A stretch of 63,039 nt of DNA from Bacteroidales bacterium UBA4814 (GCA_002402465.1 DHFW01000036.1:1-63039); one strand, 5' to 3'. Positions 51,016 through 60,120 are shown, counted from the first letter of the stretch. A program made the numbers and translations. Notes: generated from the letters alone by a model not told the origin.

Positions 51016-52341
51016 ATGGTATTGGTATACAGCCAAAGGGTTACCAACCGGTTGAAATATACGCTCGACCTTTTTTTTGACACCCTACTGGGGGTTAAAT
51101 GGGAGCTTACCTCCATTCCGGAGGTTTTTTCGGGCTACGAGGGTGCGCGGGTAAATTATGGCAAGGAGCCCCTTTCGGGGAATGAGGTGCAGGTTATCCC
51201 ATCGGGTTTCCTCGAGAAACGCGGGCTGCAGGCTTTTGAGCCCGGGCTGGTTCAAAAAGAAGGCTTGCCTTGCCTTTTCCCTGCGGCGGGACCGGAAGGC
51301 GACCTGGGTTTCGATGTGTTTGCCGCCGCCTTTTACCTGGTAAGCCGCTACGAAGAATACTTGCCGCACCAAAAAGACCACCATGGGCGCTTTCAGGCCA
51401 GGCAAAGCTATGCCTTTAGAAACGGGTTTCTTGAAATGCCTGTGGTAAATCACTACGCCCTGTGGCTAAAAAAATCCTTGCGGGAAAAATTTCCCGGGTT
51501 AGTCTTCCCTCAGAAGAAATATTCTTTTGTCCCCACATACGATATTGATATTGCCTATGCATACCGGGGCCGGGGTTTTTTCAGGGGCCTGGGTGCCAGC
51601 CTGCGTTCGGCATTGCAGTTAAACTTTTCTGCCATTGGTGAGCGGCTTCAGGTGCTTAGCGCAAAAACTCCGGATCCTTTCGATACCTACGACCTGCAAC
51701 TGGCCTGGCACCGCAAATATGGCTTGAGGGCTTTTTATTTCTTTTTGTGTGCCGAGTATGGACCCTTCGACCGAAACATTGCCGTTTTTTCCACCGTTTT
51801 TCAAAACCTGGTAAAAAAGATCAGCGATTATGCCTATACGGGCATACATCCCTCTTATGCTTCGGGCGAGAACCCGGAAAAACTTTCCGCGGAAGTGGAC
51901 AGGTTATCGAAAATCTTAAACCGCGAAATCCGTTTCAGCCGGCAGCATTACCTTAAAATGGAAATGCCCGGCACCTACCGCAACTTGATTCGCCACAATA
52001 TTGATCACGATTTTACCATGGGCTACGCTTCCCAAACTGGATTCAGAGCCTCTGTTGCCAGCCCGTTCTTTTTTTACGACCTGGAACGCGAAGAGGCTTC
52101 AAGCCTTAAAGTGTTTCCGTTTGCCGTAATGGATGGCACCCTGAAAGATTACCTTGGACTGGAGCCGGAACAGGCCTTGCAGCGCATTGCCAGGCTGGTA
52201 AAGGCCGTGCGCGAAGTCGATGGGACTTTTATAAGCCTTTGGCACAACGAGTCTTTGGGCGATTGCGGAAAATGGAAGGGCTGGCGGATAGTGTATGAAA
52301 AATTGCTCGAGATGGCTGCAGAAAAAACCTTACGCTCATGA
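51016..52341 (+). CDS. Polysaccharide-deacetylase-family protein
   Basis: 441 residues. The N-terminal ~150 residues resemble the DUF7033 module that precedes deacetylase domains in Bacteroidota. The NodB-like fold follows, with the acidic pair in VPTYDIDIAYAY, GIHPSYASGENP as the metal-histidine block and ISLWHNESLGD near the end supplying the last conserved His. The substrate is probably an N-acetylated cell-surface glycan. Its stop overlaps the next start as ATGA, so the two are translationally coupled. There are 145 bases between radC and this gene, with no good promoter match. Confidence 0.82.
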   Translation: MVLVYSQRVTNRLKYTLDLFFDTLLGVKWELTSIPEVFSGYEGARVNYGKEPLSGNEVQVIPSGFLEKRGLQAFEPGLVQKEGLPCLFPAAGPEGDLGFDVFAAAFYLVSRYEEYLPHQKDHHGRFQARQSYAFRNGFLEMPVVNHYALWLKKSLREKFPGLVFPQKKYSFVPTYDIDIAYAYRGRGFFRGLGASLRSALQLNFSAIGERLQVLSAKTPDPFDTYDLQLAWHRKYGLRAFYFFLCAEYGPFDRNIAVFSTVFQNLVKKISDYAYTGIHPSYASGENPEKLSAEVDRLSKILNREIRFSRQHYLKMEMPGTYRNLIRHNIDHDFTMGYASQTGFRASVASPFFFYDLEREEASSLKVFPFAVMDGTLKDYLGLEPEQALQRIARLVKAVREVDGTFISLWHNESLGDCGKWKGWRIVYEKLLEMAAEKTLRS

Positions 52342-53294
52342 TCAGGTACCTGGAAAACCACCAGATCGATTTTGAAAAGTGGGACGATTGCATCGATCGC
52401 TCTATCAACGGTATTTTTTATGCGCACTCCTGGTATCTCGAAATGACTGCCCCCGGATGGGATGCCTTGGTGGAAGGCGATTACGAAACCGTAATGCCCC
52501 TGCCCAACAGAAAAAAAATGGGTGTAAACTATATTTACCAGCCTTTTTTTGTGCAGCAACTGGGGATTTTTAGCACGCAAAGCCTTTCGGCAGAAGTTAA
52601 CAATCGCTTTCTGAAAGCTATACCTTCCCGTTTCAGTTTTGCCGATTTTAACCTGAATACTTATAATCAGCCGGATGACCTTAGCCATTTAAAGGTTACC
52701 AAACGGCTTACCCACCATCTTGATCTTATTGAACCATACGAGCAGATTGCAAAGCGATATTCGGCCAATACGCGCCGCAACATAAAAAAGGCTGAAAAGG
52801 CGGGCGTTTTTGTCACTTCTCACGGCCGCCCCGAGGAGATTATTGAGGCCTTCAGGCAAAATCGTGGCAAATCGCTCCGGACCTATACGGAATCCGATTA
52901 CAAGGTGCTTAAACACCTGATTTACTCTGGTATGCACCGGGGCATGGCTAGGGTAATGAGTGCCTATACTGCCGAAAATACCTTTTGCGCCGGTGTGGTT
53001 TTTTTTCAAAGCCACCGCAAAACTGTGTTTTTGTTCTCGGGCAGCAATGCCCTGGCGCGGGAAAACGGTGCCATGTTTATGCTTGTCGACCACTATATCA
53101 GGGAAATGGCCGGACGGGAACTGGTGCTCGATTTTGAAGGCTCGTCTGATCTGCAACTTGCCAGATTTTATAAAGGTTTCGGTTCAAAAGAATGTGTATT
53201 TTTACAAATTGAAATAAACCGAATGCCTTTTGGTCTCAGGCAGCTGGCAGGTTTTTACTCTTTTTTTCAAAAGTTCAGAAGAGCGATTGCTTAA
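52338..53294 (+). CDS. GNAT/FemAB-like acyltransferase
   Basis: 318 residues with two GNAT-like halves. RYSANTRRNIKKAEKAGVFV is the hallmark of FemAB-type and related GNAT_6 enzymes. ALARENGAMFMLVDHYIREMAG with VLDFEGSSD forms the second half. Such enzymes add an amino acid or acyl group to a glycan, peptide or lipid headgroup. Coupling to the deacetylase suggests a sequential step, removing an acetyl then adding another group, but this is inference. Confidence 0.8.
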   Translation: MIRYLENHQIDFEKWDDCIDRSINGIFYAHSWYLEMTAPGWDALVEGDYETVMPLPNRKKMGVNYIYQPFFVQQLGIFSTQSLSAEVNNRFLKAIPSRFSFADFNLNTYNQPDDLSHLKVTKRLTHHLDLIEPYEQIAKRYSANTRRNIKKAEKAGVFVTSHGRPEEIIEAFRQNRGKSLRTYTESDYKVLKHLIYSGMHRGMARVMSAYTAENTFCAGVVFFQSHRKTVFLFSGSNALARENGAMFMLVDHYIREMAGRELVLDFEGSSDLQLARFYKGFGSKECVFLQIEINRMPFGLRQLAGFYSFFQKFRRAIA

Positions 53295-53308
53295 AATTTG
53301 TGGAGGGT

Positions 53309-53959
53309 ATGATACATTATCTTGGAAAAACAAGCTCGTTGCTGAAGCATTTCATTGCCGAAGTGCGCGATGTGGAAATTCAAAAGGATAGCCTGCGTTT
53401 CAGGCGCAACATGGAGCGGCTGGGCGAGATTTTTGCTTACGAAATCAGCAAGACCCTCCAATGGAGCCAGCAGGAAGTTACAACCCCGTTGGGCTCGGCC
53501 CAGTGCGAAGTCCTTGCCGAGCAGCCTGTCATTGCTACTATCCTCAGGGCAGGCCTGCCCCTCCACCAAGGCATCCTCAACTTTTTCGACAGGGCCGAAA
53601 ACGCTTTTATTTCCGCTTACCGCAAACACCATAAAAATGGTCGCTTCGATATCCAGATCGAATACATTTCCTGCCCCAATCTCGATGGTAAAGATTTGGT
53701 AATCAGCGATCCCATGCTTGCCACGGGTGCGTCCCTGGTACTCACCTACAAAGAGTTACTGCAAAAGGGCAAGCCACGGCATACCCATATCGTGGCGGTG
53801 CTGGCCAGCGTACAGGGTGTGGAATACCTCAAAAAACACCTGCCAACAGATGACTATACCTTGTGGCTGGGCGAAGTAGACGACGAGCTAACCGCCAAAG
53901 CTTATATTGTGCCAGGGCTGGGTGATGCCGGTGACCTGGCTTTCGGAAGTAAATTATAA
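53309..53959 (+). CDS. upp: Uracil phosphoribosyltransferase
   Basis: 216 residues, pyrimidine salvage: uracil plus PRPP to UMP. The PRPP loop is SDPMLATGASL. ATILRAGLPLHQGIL and the C-terminal PGLGDAGDLAFG with the uracil-binding GDAGD are diagnostic. I chose the ATG at 53309; a GTG at 53300 is in frame, and the GGAGGG at 53302-53307 would suit a start slightly farther away, so the exact start is unsure. It lies 14 bases after the GNAT gene. Confidence 0.94.
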   Translation: MIHYLGKTSSLLKHFIAEVRDVEIQKDSLRFRRNMERLGEIFAYEISKTLQWSQQEVTTPLGSAQCEVLAEQPVIATILRAGLPLHQGILNFFDRAENAFISAYRKHHKNGRFDIQIEYISCPNLDGKDLVISDPMLATGASLVLTYKELLQKGKPRHTHIVAVLASVQGVEYLKKHLPTDDYTLWLGEVDDELTAKAYIVPGLGDAGDLAFGSKL

Positions 53960-53978
53960 TCAAGAAAAAATTAGAGAG

Positions 53979-55232
53979 ATGCTGCCAGACAGGGCTGTTC
54001 TGATAGAGAATATAAAAATTTCGCTTGTTTCCATACGCACCCATATGCTGCGTACTTCACTTACGGTGCTCATCATTGCCTTCGGCATAATGGCTTTGGT
54101 TGGAATTCTTACGGCCATCGACTCCATAAAGTCTTCCATTACCTCTAATTTTGCTCGTCTGGGTGCCAACAGCTTCACTATTCGTAACCGCGAAATGCGC
54201 GTGGTGATAGGTGGGGGCGGGGGTGGTCAGTCACAGGTTTATCGTCGTATTACTTTTGAGGAAGCCATGGAGTTTAAAGATCGTTTCGACTTTCCGGCCC
54301 AGGTTTCGGTATCTGTTTTCGGCACCGGTTCTGCCGTGGTGCGCTACCGATCGCGCGAAACTAACCCCAATGTGTCGGTGGTGGGCAGCGATGAAAATTA
54401 TATGGTGACTTCTGGCAACGAGCTGGAAACAGGCCGGAACTTCTCCTCGCACGAACTGCAGGTTGGTGAAAACGTAGTGATTCTTGGTTCGGATGTAGTC
54501 AAAACCTTATTTCCTGATAATAAAAATCCCCTGATGGCCACAGTTACCTTCGGAAACACCCGCTACCAGGTAATAGGGGTAATGAAAAGTAAAGGGGCGG
54601 GAATGGGCATGTCCGACGATCTGCAATGTATCATACCCCTGGTTACGGCCCGAAAAAATTTCTCCAGGCCAAACATGAATTATACCATTTCGGTTAACTC
54701 AAATAATGTGGCCAATATGGAGGCGGCTATTGGGGAGGCCACAGGCCTTTTCAGAGTCATTAGGGGCGTAAGGGCCGGCGAAAGTCTTAACTTCGACATT
54801 GCCCGCAGCGACAATATTGCACAAGCCCTGATCGAGAACCTGCGCTATGTAACCATGGCCGCCAGCCTTATCGGAATCATTACTCTGGTAGGAGCGGCCA
54901 TCGGCCTGATGAATATTATGCTGGTTTCTGTTACCGAAAGAACCCAGGAGATTGGCATACGTAAAGCATTAGGGGCAACACGTAAGATAATTAAGCAACA
55001 ATTTTTGGCCGAAGCCATCGTCATCTGCCAGATAGGTGGAATACTTGGAATCGTTTTAGGAATTCTTATCGGAAATATTATTTCAGTAGTTATTGGAAAC
55101 CCCTTTATTATCCCATGGATGTGGGTCATTGGGGGCGTTGCCCTTTGCATTGGTGTAGGCTTAGTGGCCGGCTATTACCCCGCTGCCAAGGCGGCCAAAC
55201 TCGACCCCATCGAGTCTTTACGCTACGAGTAA
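53979..55232 (+). CDS. MacB/FtsX-type ABC transporter permease
   Basis: 417 residues. The first TM helix (TSLTVLIIAFGIMALVGILT) is followed by a large periplasmic MacB-like domain (about 60-290). Three C-terminal TM helices include the RTQEIGIRKALGATRKIIKQQF loop that docks on the ATPase, ending YYPAAKAAKLDPIESLRYE. These are class features of MacB/LolE-type mechanotransmission permeases. No ATPase is encoded next to it, so the partner must be elsewhere. It starts 19 bases after upp, in the same run. Confidence 0.92.
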   Translation: MLPDRAVLIENIKISLVSIRTHMLRTSLTVLIIAFGIMALVGILTAIDSIKSSITSNFARLGANSFTIRNREMRVVIGGGGGGQSQVYRRITFEEAMEFKDRFDFPAQVSVSVFGTGSAVVRYRSRETNPNVSVVGSDENYMVTSGNELETGRNFSSHELQVGENVVILGSDVVKTLFPDNKNPLMATVTFGNTRYQVIGVMKSKGAGMGMSDDLQCIIPLVTARKNFSRPNMNYTISVNSNNVANMEAAIGEATGLFRVIRGVRAGESLNFDIARSDNIAQALIENLRYVTMAASLIGIITLVGAAIGLMNIMLVSVTERTQEIGIRKALGATRKIIKQQFLAEAIVICQIGGILGIVLGILIGNIISVVIGNPFIIPWMWVIGGVALCIGVGLVAGYYPAAKAAKLDPIESLRYE

Positions 55233-55265
55233 TTATTTTTATTACGTGTTTTACTTAGGGGTTTG

Positions 55266-55296
55266 TTGTAGTTAATAATATTTTTTGTTAAATTTG
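55266..55296 (+). promoter_or_regulatory. Bacteroidetes-type promoter for the response regulator
   Basis: TTG (55266-55268), 20-base spacer, TAAATTTG (55289-55296). A start near 55303 gives a 46-base leader. This implies separate transcription from the upstream permease. Confidence 0.5.
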
Positions 55297-55348
55297 TCGG
55301 TAAAGTATGCCTCATTCATGGAAAGAGGCTATTATAGGGGGGGGAAGT

Positions 55349-55993
55349 ATGGACAAAATTGATGTACTGGTTATTGACGACCACGACCTGATCATTTTGG
55401 CTGTTCGACAGGTTTTTTCTAAAATTCCTGATATGAAGCTGGTGGGCGTGGCTAAGGATGGCGAGGAAGGTTTGCATAAAGTTTCTGACCTCCGGCCCGA
55501 TGTGGTGGTTATCGACATCTCCATTCCGGGCATAAACGGCATCGAATTAACCCGAAAAGTAACCCGTGACTTTCCCGATACCCGAGTGGTTTTACATTCT
55601 TCCTCAGTGAGTGAGGAGATGATTGTGATGGGCTTTGAAGCTGGTGCCATGGCGTATGTGCCCAAAAACTTTAAGCCCGGTCAACTGGTGGAAGCCATCC
55701 GCACGGTAATGAAGGGCGAGCACTACAGCAAAGGTTTTGTATCGGATATTCTGATCGAGAACTTTTTAAAGGATAAGAACAAAAAAGACGGACACTTTAA
55801 ACTTACCGACCGCGAGCTCGAAATTTTACGTGCCATTGCCAAAGGCGGAACCAACCAGCAAATGGCTGAACAGTTTTGCATTAGCGTACGAACGGTGGAA
55901 GCCCATAAGGCCAACATTATGAAAAAGCTGAAACTTAGCAATACCGCTGAACTGGTAGTGTTTGCCATTAAAAATAAAATCGTAAAAATCTGA
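55349..55993 (+). CDS. NarL/LuxR-family response regulator
   Basis: 214 residues. The receiver domain has the acidic pair in VIDDHDLI, the phospho-acceptor Asp in DVVVIDISIPG and the Lys in YVPKNFKPG. The C-terminal LuxR HTH has LTDRELEILRAIAKGGTNQQMAEQF and SVRTVEAHKANIMKKL. I chose the ATG at 55349 over 55307 because a G8 run with AAG directly precedes it and the receiver begins there. No histidine kinase is adjacent. Its stop codon directly abuts the stop of the convergent ABC-F gene. Confidence 0.93.
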   Translation: MDKIDVLVIDDHDLIILAVRQVFSKIPDMKLVGVAKDGEEGLHKVSDLRPDVVVIDISIPGINGIELTRKVTRDFPDTRVVLHSSSVSEEMIVMGFEAGAMAYVPKNFKPGQLVEAIRTVMKGEHYSKGFVSDILIENFLKDKNKKDGHFKLTDRELEILRAIAKGGTNQQMAEQFCISVRTVEAHKANIMKKLKLSNTAELVVFAIKNKIVKI

Positions 55994-57946
55994 TCAGCCT
56001 TGCTGTTTTTTTTCCAGGACTTCCAGTTCCAGGTGGAACTGCTCCCATTCTTTCTCCGCATTTGCCATGCGGATTTTTTGCGCCTGGTAATTTTTAAAAA
56101 CCTCTCCGCTCTCAATTCTTTGTGGGTCTAAAGCCGGATTGGCAATAATTTTCTCCAGTTCGGCCATTTCCTTTTCACACCTTTCAATTTCTTTTTCGGC
56201 CTTTTCAATGCCATTCTGAAGCTTGCGCAACTCACGCTCAAACTGCTTTTTCTGTTCCCAGTTCTGGCGGCTTGCCGATTCGCCCGTTTCCCGGTCTGCC
56301 TGTATTGCTTTGCGCCCGGCTTCCAGTTGCTTCAGCGATTCGATATTGCGGTGGTCAATGAAATCGTACACATCGCCAATGAACTCTTTTATTTTCCGGT
56401 GGCGGAACTCAAAAACCTTTCCGGTAAGGCCCTGCAAAAAGTCGCGGTCGTGCGATACCACAATGATGGTTCCGGAAAATTGCAGCAGTGCGCTTTTCAG
56501 GATGTCCTTCGAGCGCATATCCAGGTGGTTGGTGGGTTCATCGAGCACCAAAAGATTCACAGGTTCGAGCAAAAGTTTGGCTATGGCCAGGCGCGACTTT
56601 TCGCCACCCGAAAGCACCTTCACCTTTTTGTCAATATCGTCGCCGCTGAAAAGGAAACCGCCCAGGATATTTCGTGTCTGTTTGCGCACTTCGCCCGCAG
56701 CCACATCGTCGAGGGTCTGAAATACGGTCTTTTCAGGATCGAGGTATTCGGCCTGGTTCTGGGCGTAATAGCCCATTTTCACATTGTGGCCAAGCTTAAT
56801 ATGGCCTCGATGCTCAAGTTCCCCGATAATAATGCGCGAAAGTGTGGTTTTCCCTTCGCCGTTGCGGCCCACAAAGGCAATGCGCTCGCCACGTGCCACC
56901 ATAAAGTTCAGGTCGTGCAGCACCTGCTTGCTGCCATAGTTTTTTGAAACATCTATGGCTTCAATCACTACCTTCCCTGATGGTGGTGCTTCCGGAAAAC
57001 GGAAATGAATGCTGCTTTTATCCAGGTCTTCCACCTCCACCTTTTCCATTTTTTCGAGCATTTTGATTTTGCTCTGCACCTGGCGGGCCTTGGTGTTTTT
57101 TGCCCGGAAGCGGGTAATGAAATGCTCTACCTGTGCGATTTGCTTTTGCTGGTTGCTGTATGCAGCCAATTCCTGCTCCAGGCGTTCCTCACGCAGCATC
57201 TCATAATCCGAATAGCAGGCCTTGTAGTCGTAGGCTTTGCCCATGCTGATCTCAATGGTGCGGGTGGTAACATTGTCGAGAAAGGCCCGGTCGTGCGACA
57301 CTACCACCACGGCGCCGGGGTAGTCGATCAGGAAATTCTCCAACCACTGGATGGACTCAATATCCAGGTGGTTGGTAGGCTCATCGAGCATGATCAACTC
57401 AGGACTTTGTAAAAGAATCTTTGCCAGCTCCACGCGCATCTGCCAGCCACCGCTGAATTCGGTGAGCGGCCGCTCCAGGTCGCTTCGTTCGAAGCCCAGC
57501 CCAAGCAACACTTTCTCGGCCCTCGCATGCTGAGTGGTACCACCCAGAATGTCGTATCGTTCATTGGCTTCGGCCAGCTTTTGGCTCAGGTTGTGGTAGG
57601 CTTCCGTATGATAGTCATCGCGATGCGTCAACTCATTGGTTAGCCGCTCAATTCTTTTTTCAAGCTCTTTAATTTCCGCGAAAGCGTTCAGGGCTTCATC
57701 GATCACCTTTTGCTGGCTGTTTAGCTGCACTTCCTGTGGAAGGTACCCTATGCTGCTTCCCGATGGACTGGCTACCTGGCCCGTGGTAGGCTCCATCTGA
57801 CCATTTATGATGCGCATCAGCGTGGTCTTGCCCGCCCCGTTTTTTCCAACCAGACCGATACGGTCGCGCCGGTTGATGATGAACGAAATGTCATCAAACA
57901 GCGGCGTGCCTGCGAAGTGAACGGATATGTTGTTTAGGGAAATCAA
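55994..57946 (-). CDS. ABC-F ATPase, translation factor type (Uup/YdiF-like)
   Basis: 650 residues with two ABC domains and no membrane segments. Walker A motifs: GKNGAGKTT and GRNGEGKTT. Signatures: FSGGWQMRVELAKILL and LSGGEKSRLAIAKLLL; both Walker B motifs are followed by DEPTNHLD. Between the ABC domains lies the charged P-site interaction linker (KNTKARQVQSKIKMLEK), and a long coiled coil ends the protein. Such factors act on stalled ribosomes. The start is a TTG (57944-57946): family members begin exactly here and no ATG exists in the short frame upstream. Confidence 0.93.
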   Translation of the reverse strand: MISLNNISVHFAGTPLFDDISFIINRRDRIGLVGKNGAGKTTLMRIINGQMEPTTGQVASPSGSSIGYLPQEVQLNSQQKVIDEALNAFAEIKELEKRIERLTNELTHRDDYHTEAYHNLSQKLAEANERYDILGGTTQHARAEKVLLGLGFERSDLERPLTEFSGGWQMRVELAKILLQSPELIMLDEPTNHLDIESIQWLENFLIDYPGAVVVVSHDRAFLDNVTTRTIEISMGKAYDYKACYSDYEMLREERLEQELAAYSNQQKQIAQVEHFITRFRAKNTKARQVQSKIKMLEKMEKVEVEDLDKSSIHFRFPEAPPSGKVVIEAIDVSKNYGSKQVLHDLNFMVARGERIAFVGRNGEGKTTLSRIIIGELEHRGHIKLGHNVKMGYYAQNQAEYLDPEKTVFQTLDDVAAGEVRKQTRNILGGFLFSGDDIDKKVKVLSGGEKSRLAIAKLLLEPVNLLVLDEPTNHLDMRSKDILKSALLQFSGTIIVVSHDRDFLQGLTGKVFEFRHRKIKEFIGDVYDFIDHRNIESLKQLEAGRKAIQADRETGESASRQNWEQKKQFERELRKLQNGIEKAEKEIERCEKEMAELEKIIANPALDPQRIESGEVFKNYQAQKIRMANAEKEWEQFHLELEVLEKKQQG

Positions 57947-58042
57947 TCTACGTTCAAGGTTTGGGGTTTGGAGTTCAAAGCCTGAAATCCTTTCTTTTTA
58001 ATTTCTACTTTTTACTTTTTTCTTTTATCCCCCTCTCTCCGT

Positions 58043-59794
58043 TCACTTAAGTCTCTCAAGTCTCAGATGCAGTTCCTTCAACTGCTTCTCGTCCACCGGG
58101 CTTGGGCTGTCGATCATCACATCACGGGCGGCGTTGTTTTTCGGGAAGGCTATGAAGTCGCGTATGGAGTCGGAGCCGCCAAACAGGGCGCACCAGCGGT
58201 CGAAGCCAAAGGCGATGCCACCATGCGGGGGCGCGCCGAAGCGGAAGGCATCGAGCAGGAAGCCAAACTGGTTCTGTGCTTCTTCGGGAGTGAAGCCCAG
58301 CACTTCAAACATCTTCTCCTGCAGGGTGCGGTCAAAAATACGAATGGAACCTCCGCCAATTTCCACGCCATTTATCACCATGTCGTAGGCATTGGCACGT
58401 ACCCTGCCGGGGTCGGTGCCTAGCAGTTCAACATCTTCGGGCAGGGGCGAGGTGAAAGGGTGGTGCATGGCAAAGAAACGTTGCGCTTCTTCGTCCCATT
58501 CGAGTAAGGGGAAGTCGACCACCCAGAGGCAGGCAAATTTATTCGGATCGCGCAATTCGAGCCGTTTACCCATTTCAAGGCGCAGCTCACCCAAGGCCTT
58601 GCGTGTGGCATTGGTTTCGCCGGCCAGGAGCAGCAGCAGGTCGCCGGGTTGGGCATTAAAAGCAGCGGCCCATTCCTTAAGTTGTTCCTGGTCAAAAAAC
58701 TTATCGACTGACGACTTAAAGCTGCCATCGGCATTGTATTTCACGTAAACAAGGCCTTTGGCTCCGATTTGCGGGCGGCGCACCCAGTCGGTAAGTTCAT
58801 CGAGTTGTTTGCGGGTGTATTCGGCGCAGCCTTCGGCATTGATGCCCACCACCAGTTCGGCATCGTCAAACACTTGGAAACCCTTGTTCTGTGCTAGTTT
58901 ATTCAGCTCCACAAAACGCATCCCAAAGCGGGTGTCGGGCTTGTCGCTCCCGTAGTATTTCATGGCATCCGCATAGCTGATGCGGTCAAAACTCACATCT
59001 TCAACCCCTTTCACTGCCTTGAAAAGGTGTTTGGCCAGTCCTTCAAAAGTATCGAGCACGTCGTCGCGGGTTACGAACGACATCTCGCAGTCGATCTGGG
59101 TAAACTCGGGCTGTCGGTCGGCGCGCAAGTCTTCGTCGCGAAAGCACTTCACGATCTGAAAGTAGCGGTCGATGCCGGCCACCATAAGCAGCTGCTTGAA
59201 GGTTTGTGGCGACTGCGGCAGCGCATAAAACTGCCCTTCATGAATGCGAGAGGGCACCAAAAAGTCACGTGCTCCCTCAGGGGTTGATTTGATCAAAACG
59301 GGGGTCTCCACCTCGAGGAAGCCTTGATTGCTCATGTAGTTGCGTGTTTCCACGGCCATTTTGTGGCGCAATTCCAGGTTGCGGCGCACGCTGTTGCGGC
59401 GAATGTCGAGGTAGCGGTACTTCATCCTGAGCTCATCGCCGCCATCGGTATTCTCCTCGATGGTAAAGGGCGGCGTCTGTGCCGGGTTGAGCACCACGAT
59501 TTCCGACACTATGATCTCAATGTCGCCGGTGGGCATTTTAGAGTTCTTATTGCTGCGCTCGGCCACTGTGCCTTTTACCTGCAGCACGTATTCGCGCCCC
59601 AGCCCGCGGGCCTGTTCGCACAATGCCGCATTGGTTTCCATGTTAAAGGCTAGCTGGGTAAGGCCGTAACGGTCGCGCAGATCAATAAAGGTCATTCCGC
59701 CCAGGTCGCGCGAGCGCTGCATCCAGCCTGCAAGGGTCACTTCTTTTCCAACATGTTCAATGCGTAATTCGCCGCAGGTATGTGTTCGGAGCAT
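58043..59794 (-). CDS. aspS: Aspartyl-tRNA synthetase
   Basis: 583 residues, class IIb, bacterial type. An N-terminal OB anticodon-binding domain (THTCGELRIEHVGKEVTLAGW) precedes the catalytic core with FRDEDLRADRQPEFTQID. The GAD insertion domain lies in the middle, and motif 3 near the C-terminus is in GIAFGFDRWCALFGG. A bacterial-type enzyme of this length is either Asp-specific or non-discriminating; residues deciding this were not assessed. The gap to the ABC-F start is about 95 bases, so co-transcription is possible. Confidence 0.96.
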   Translation of the reverse strand: MLRTHTCGELRIEHVGKEVTLAGWMQRSRDLGGMTFIDLRDRYGLTQLAFNMETNAALCEQARGLGREYVLQVKGTVAERSNKNSKMPTGDIEIIVSEIVVLNPAQTPPFTIEENTDGGDELRMKYRYLDIRRNSVRRNLELRHKMAVETRNYMSNQGFLEVETPVLIKSTPEGARDFLVPSRIHEGQFYALPQSPQTFKQLLMVAGIDRYFQIVKCFRDEDLRADRQPEFTQIDCEMSFVTRDDVLDTFEGLAKHLFKAVKGVEDVSFDRISYADAMKYYGSDKPDTRFGMRFVELNKLAQNKGFQVFDDAELVVGINAEGCAEYTRKQLDELTDWVRRPQIGAKGLVYVKYNADGSFKSSVDKFFDQEQLKEWAAAFNAQPGDLLLLLAGETNATRKALGELRLEMGKRLELRDPNKFACLWVVDFPLLEWDEEAQRFFAMHHPFTSPLPEDVELLGTDPGRVRANAYDMVINGVEIGGGSIRIFDRTLQEKMFEVLGFTPEEAQNQFGFLLDAFRFGAPPHGGIAFGFDRWCALFGGSDSIRDFIAFPKNNAARDVMIDSPSPVDEKQLKELHLRLERLK

Positions 59795-59861
59795 ATTATC
59801 AGGATTTTTTTATCAGATTGCAAAGGTAATGAATGAAAAGGGAAAAATGAACCCCTCGACT

Positions 59862-59962
59862 GAAAAGGCGCAGGGCGGAGGGCGCAGGGCAGAGGGTAGA
59901 GGGGATGGGGCGCAGGGCAGGGCAGAGGGCCAGGGGCTCAGGGCATGGTGGGGAGGTTGCTT
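59862..59962. repeat. G-rich low-complexity tract
   Basis: A run of irregular short units such as GCAGGGC, GAGGG and GGGGC on the plus strand, about 75 percent G+C and strongly purine-rich on one strand. Short open frames on both strands here are low-complexity by-products and not genes. It is followed to 60075 by a stretch with several near-repeats of TTTGCG and GGCGCAAA, possibly a dispersed intergenic element. Confidence 0.6.
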
Positions 59963-60082
59963 TTTTCTTGGCGTTCTCTGCGTGAAATATTTTCCGGAAA
60001 CCCATTTTTTGTTCCCCAAAGGTCCACAAAGGAGGCGCAAAAAACACAAAAGGTTGCGGGCTTTGCGAGAAATCTCAATAAC

Positions 60083-60120
60083 GATATTTACGTAACGAAA
60101 TTTCCGTTACGAATATTTCG
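60083..60120. repeat. Imperfect inverted repeat
   Basis: CGTAACG (60091-60097) is the exact inverse of CGTTACG (60105-60111), and the arms extend imperfectly to about 16 bases each. It could fold into a hairpin in the aspS upstream region. There is no U-tract on either side, so it is not a standard terminator. Confidence 0.5.

Noticed and set aside
59799..60047. Two overlapping minus-strand frames of about 80 codons upstream of aspS
   Set aside because: Pro/Leu/Ala-rich sequence produced by the G-rich tract; no domain or start signal.
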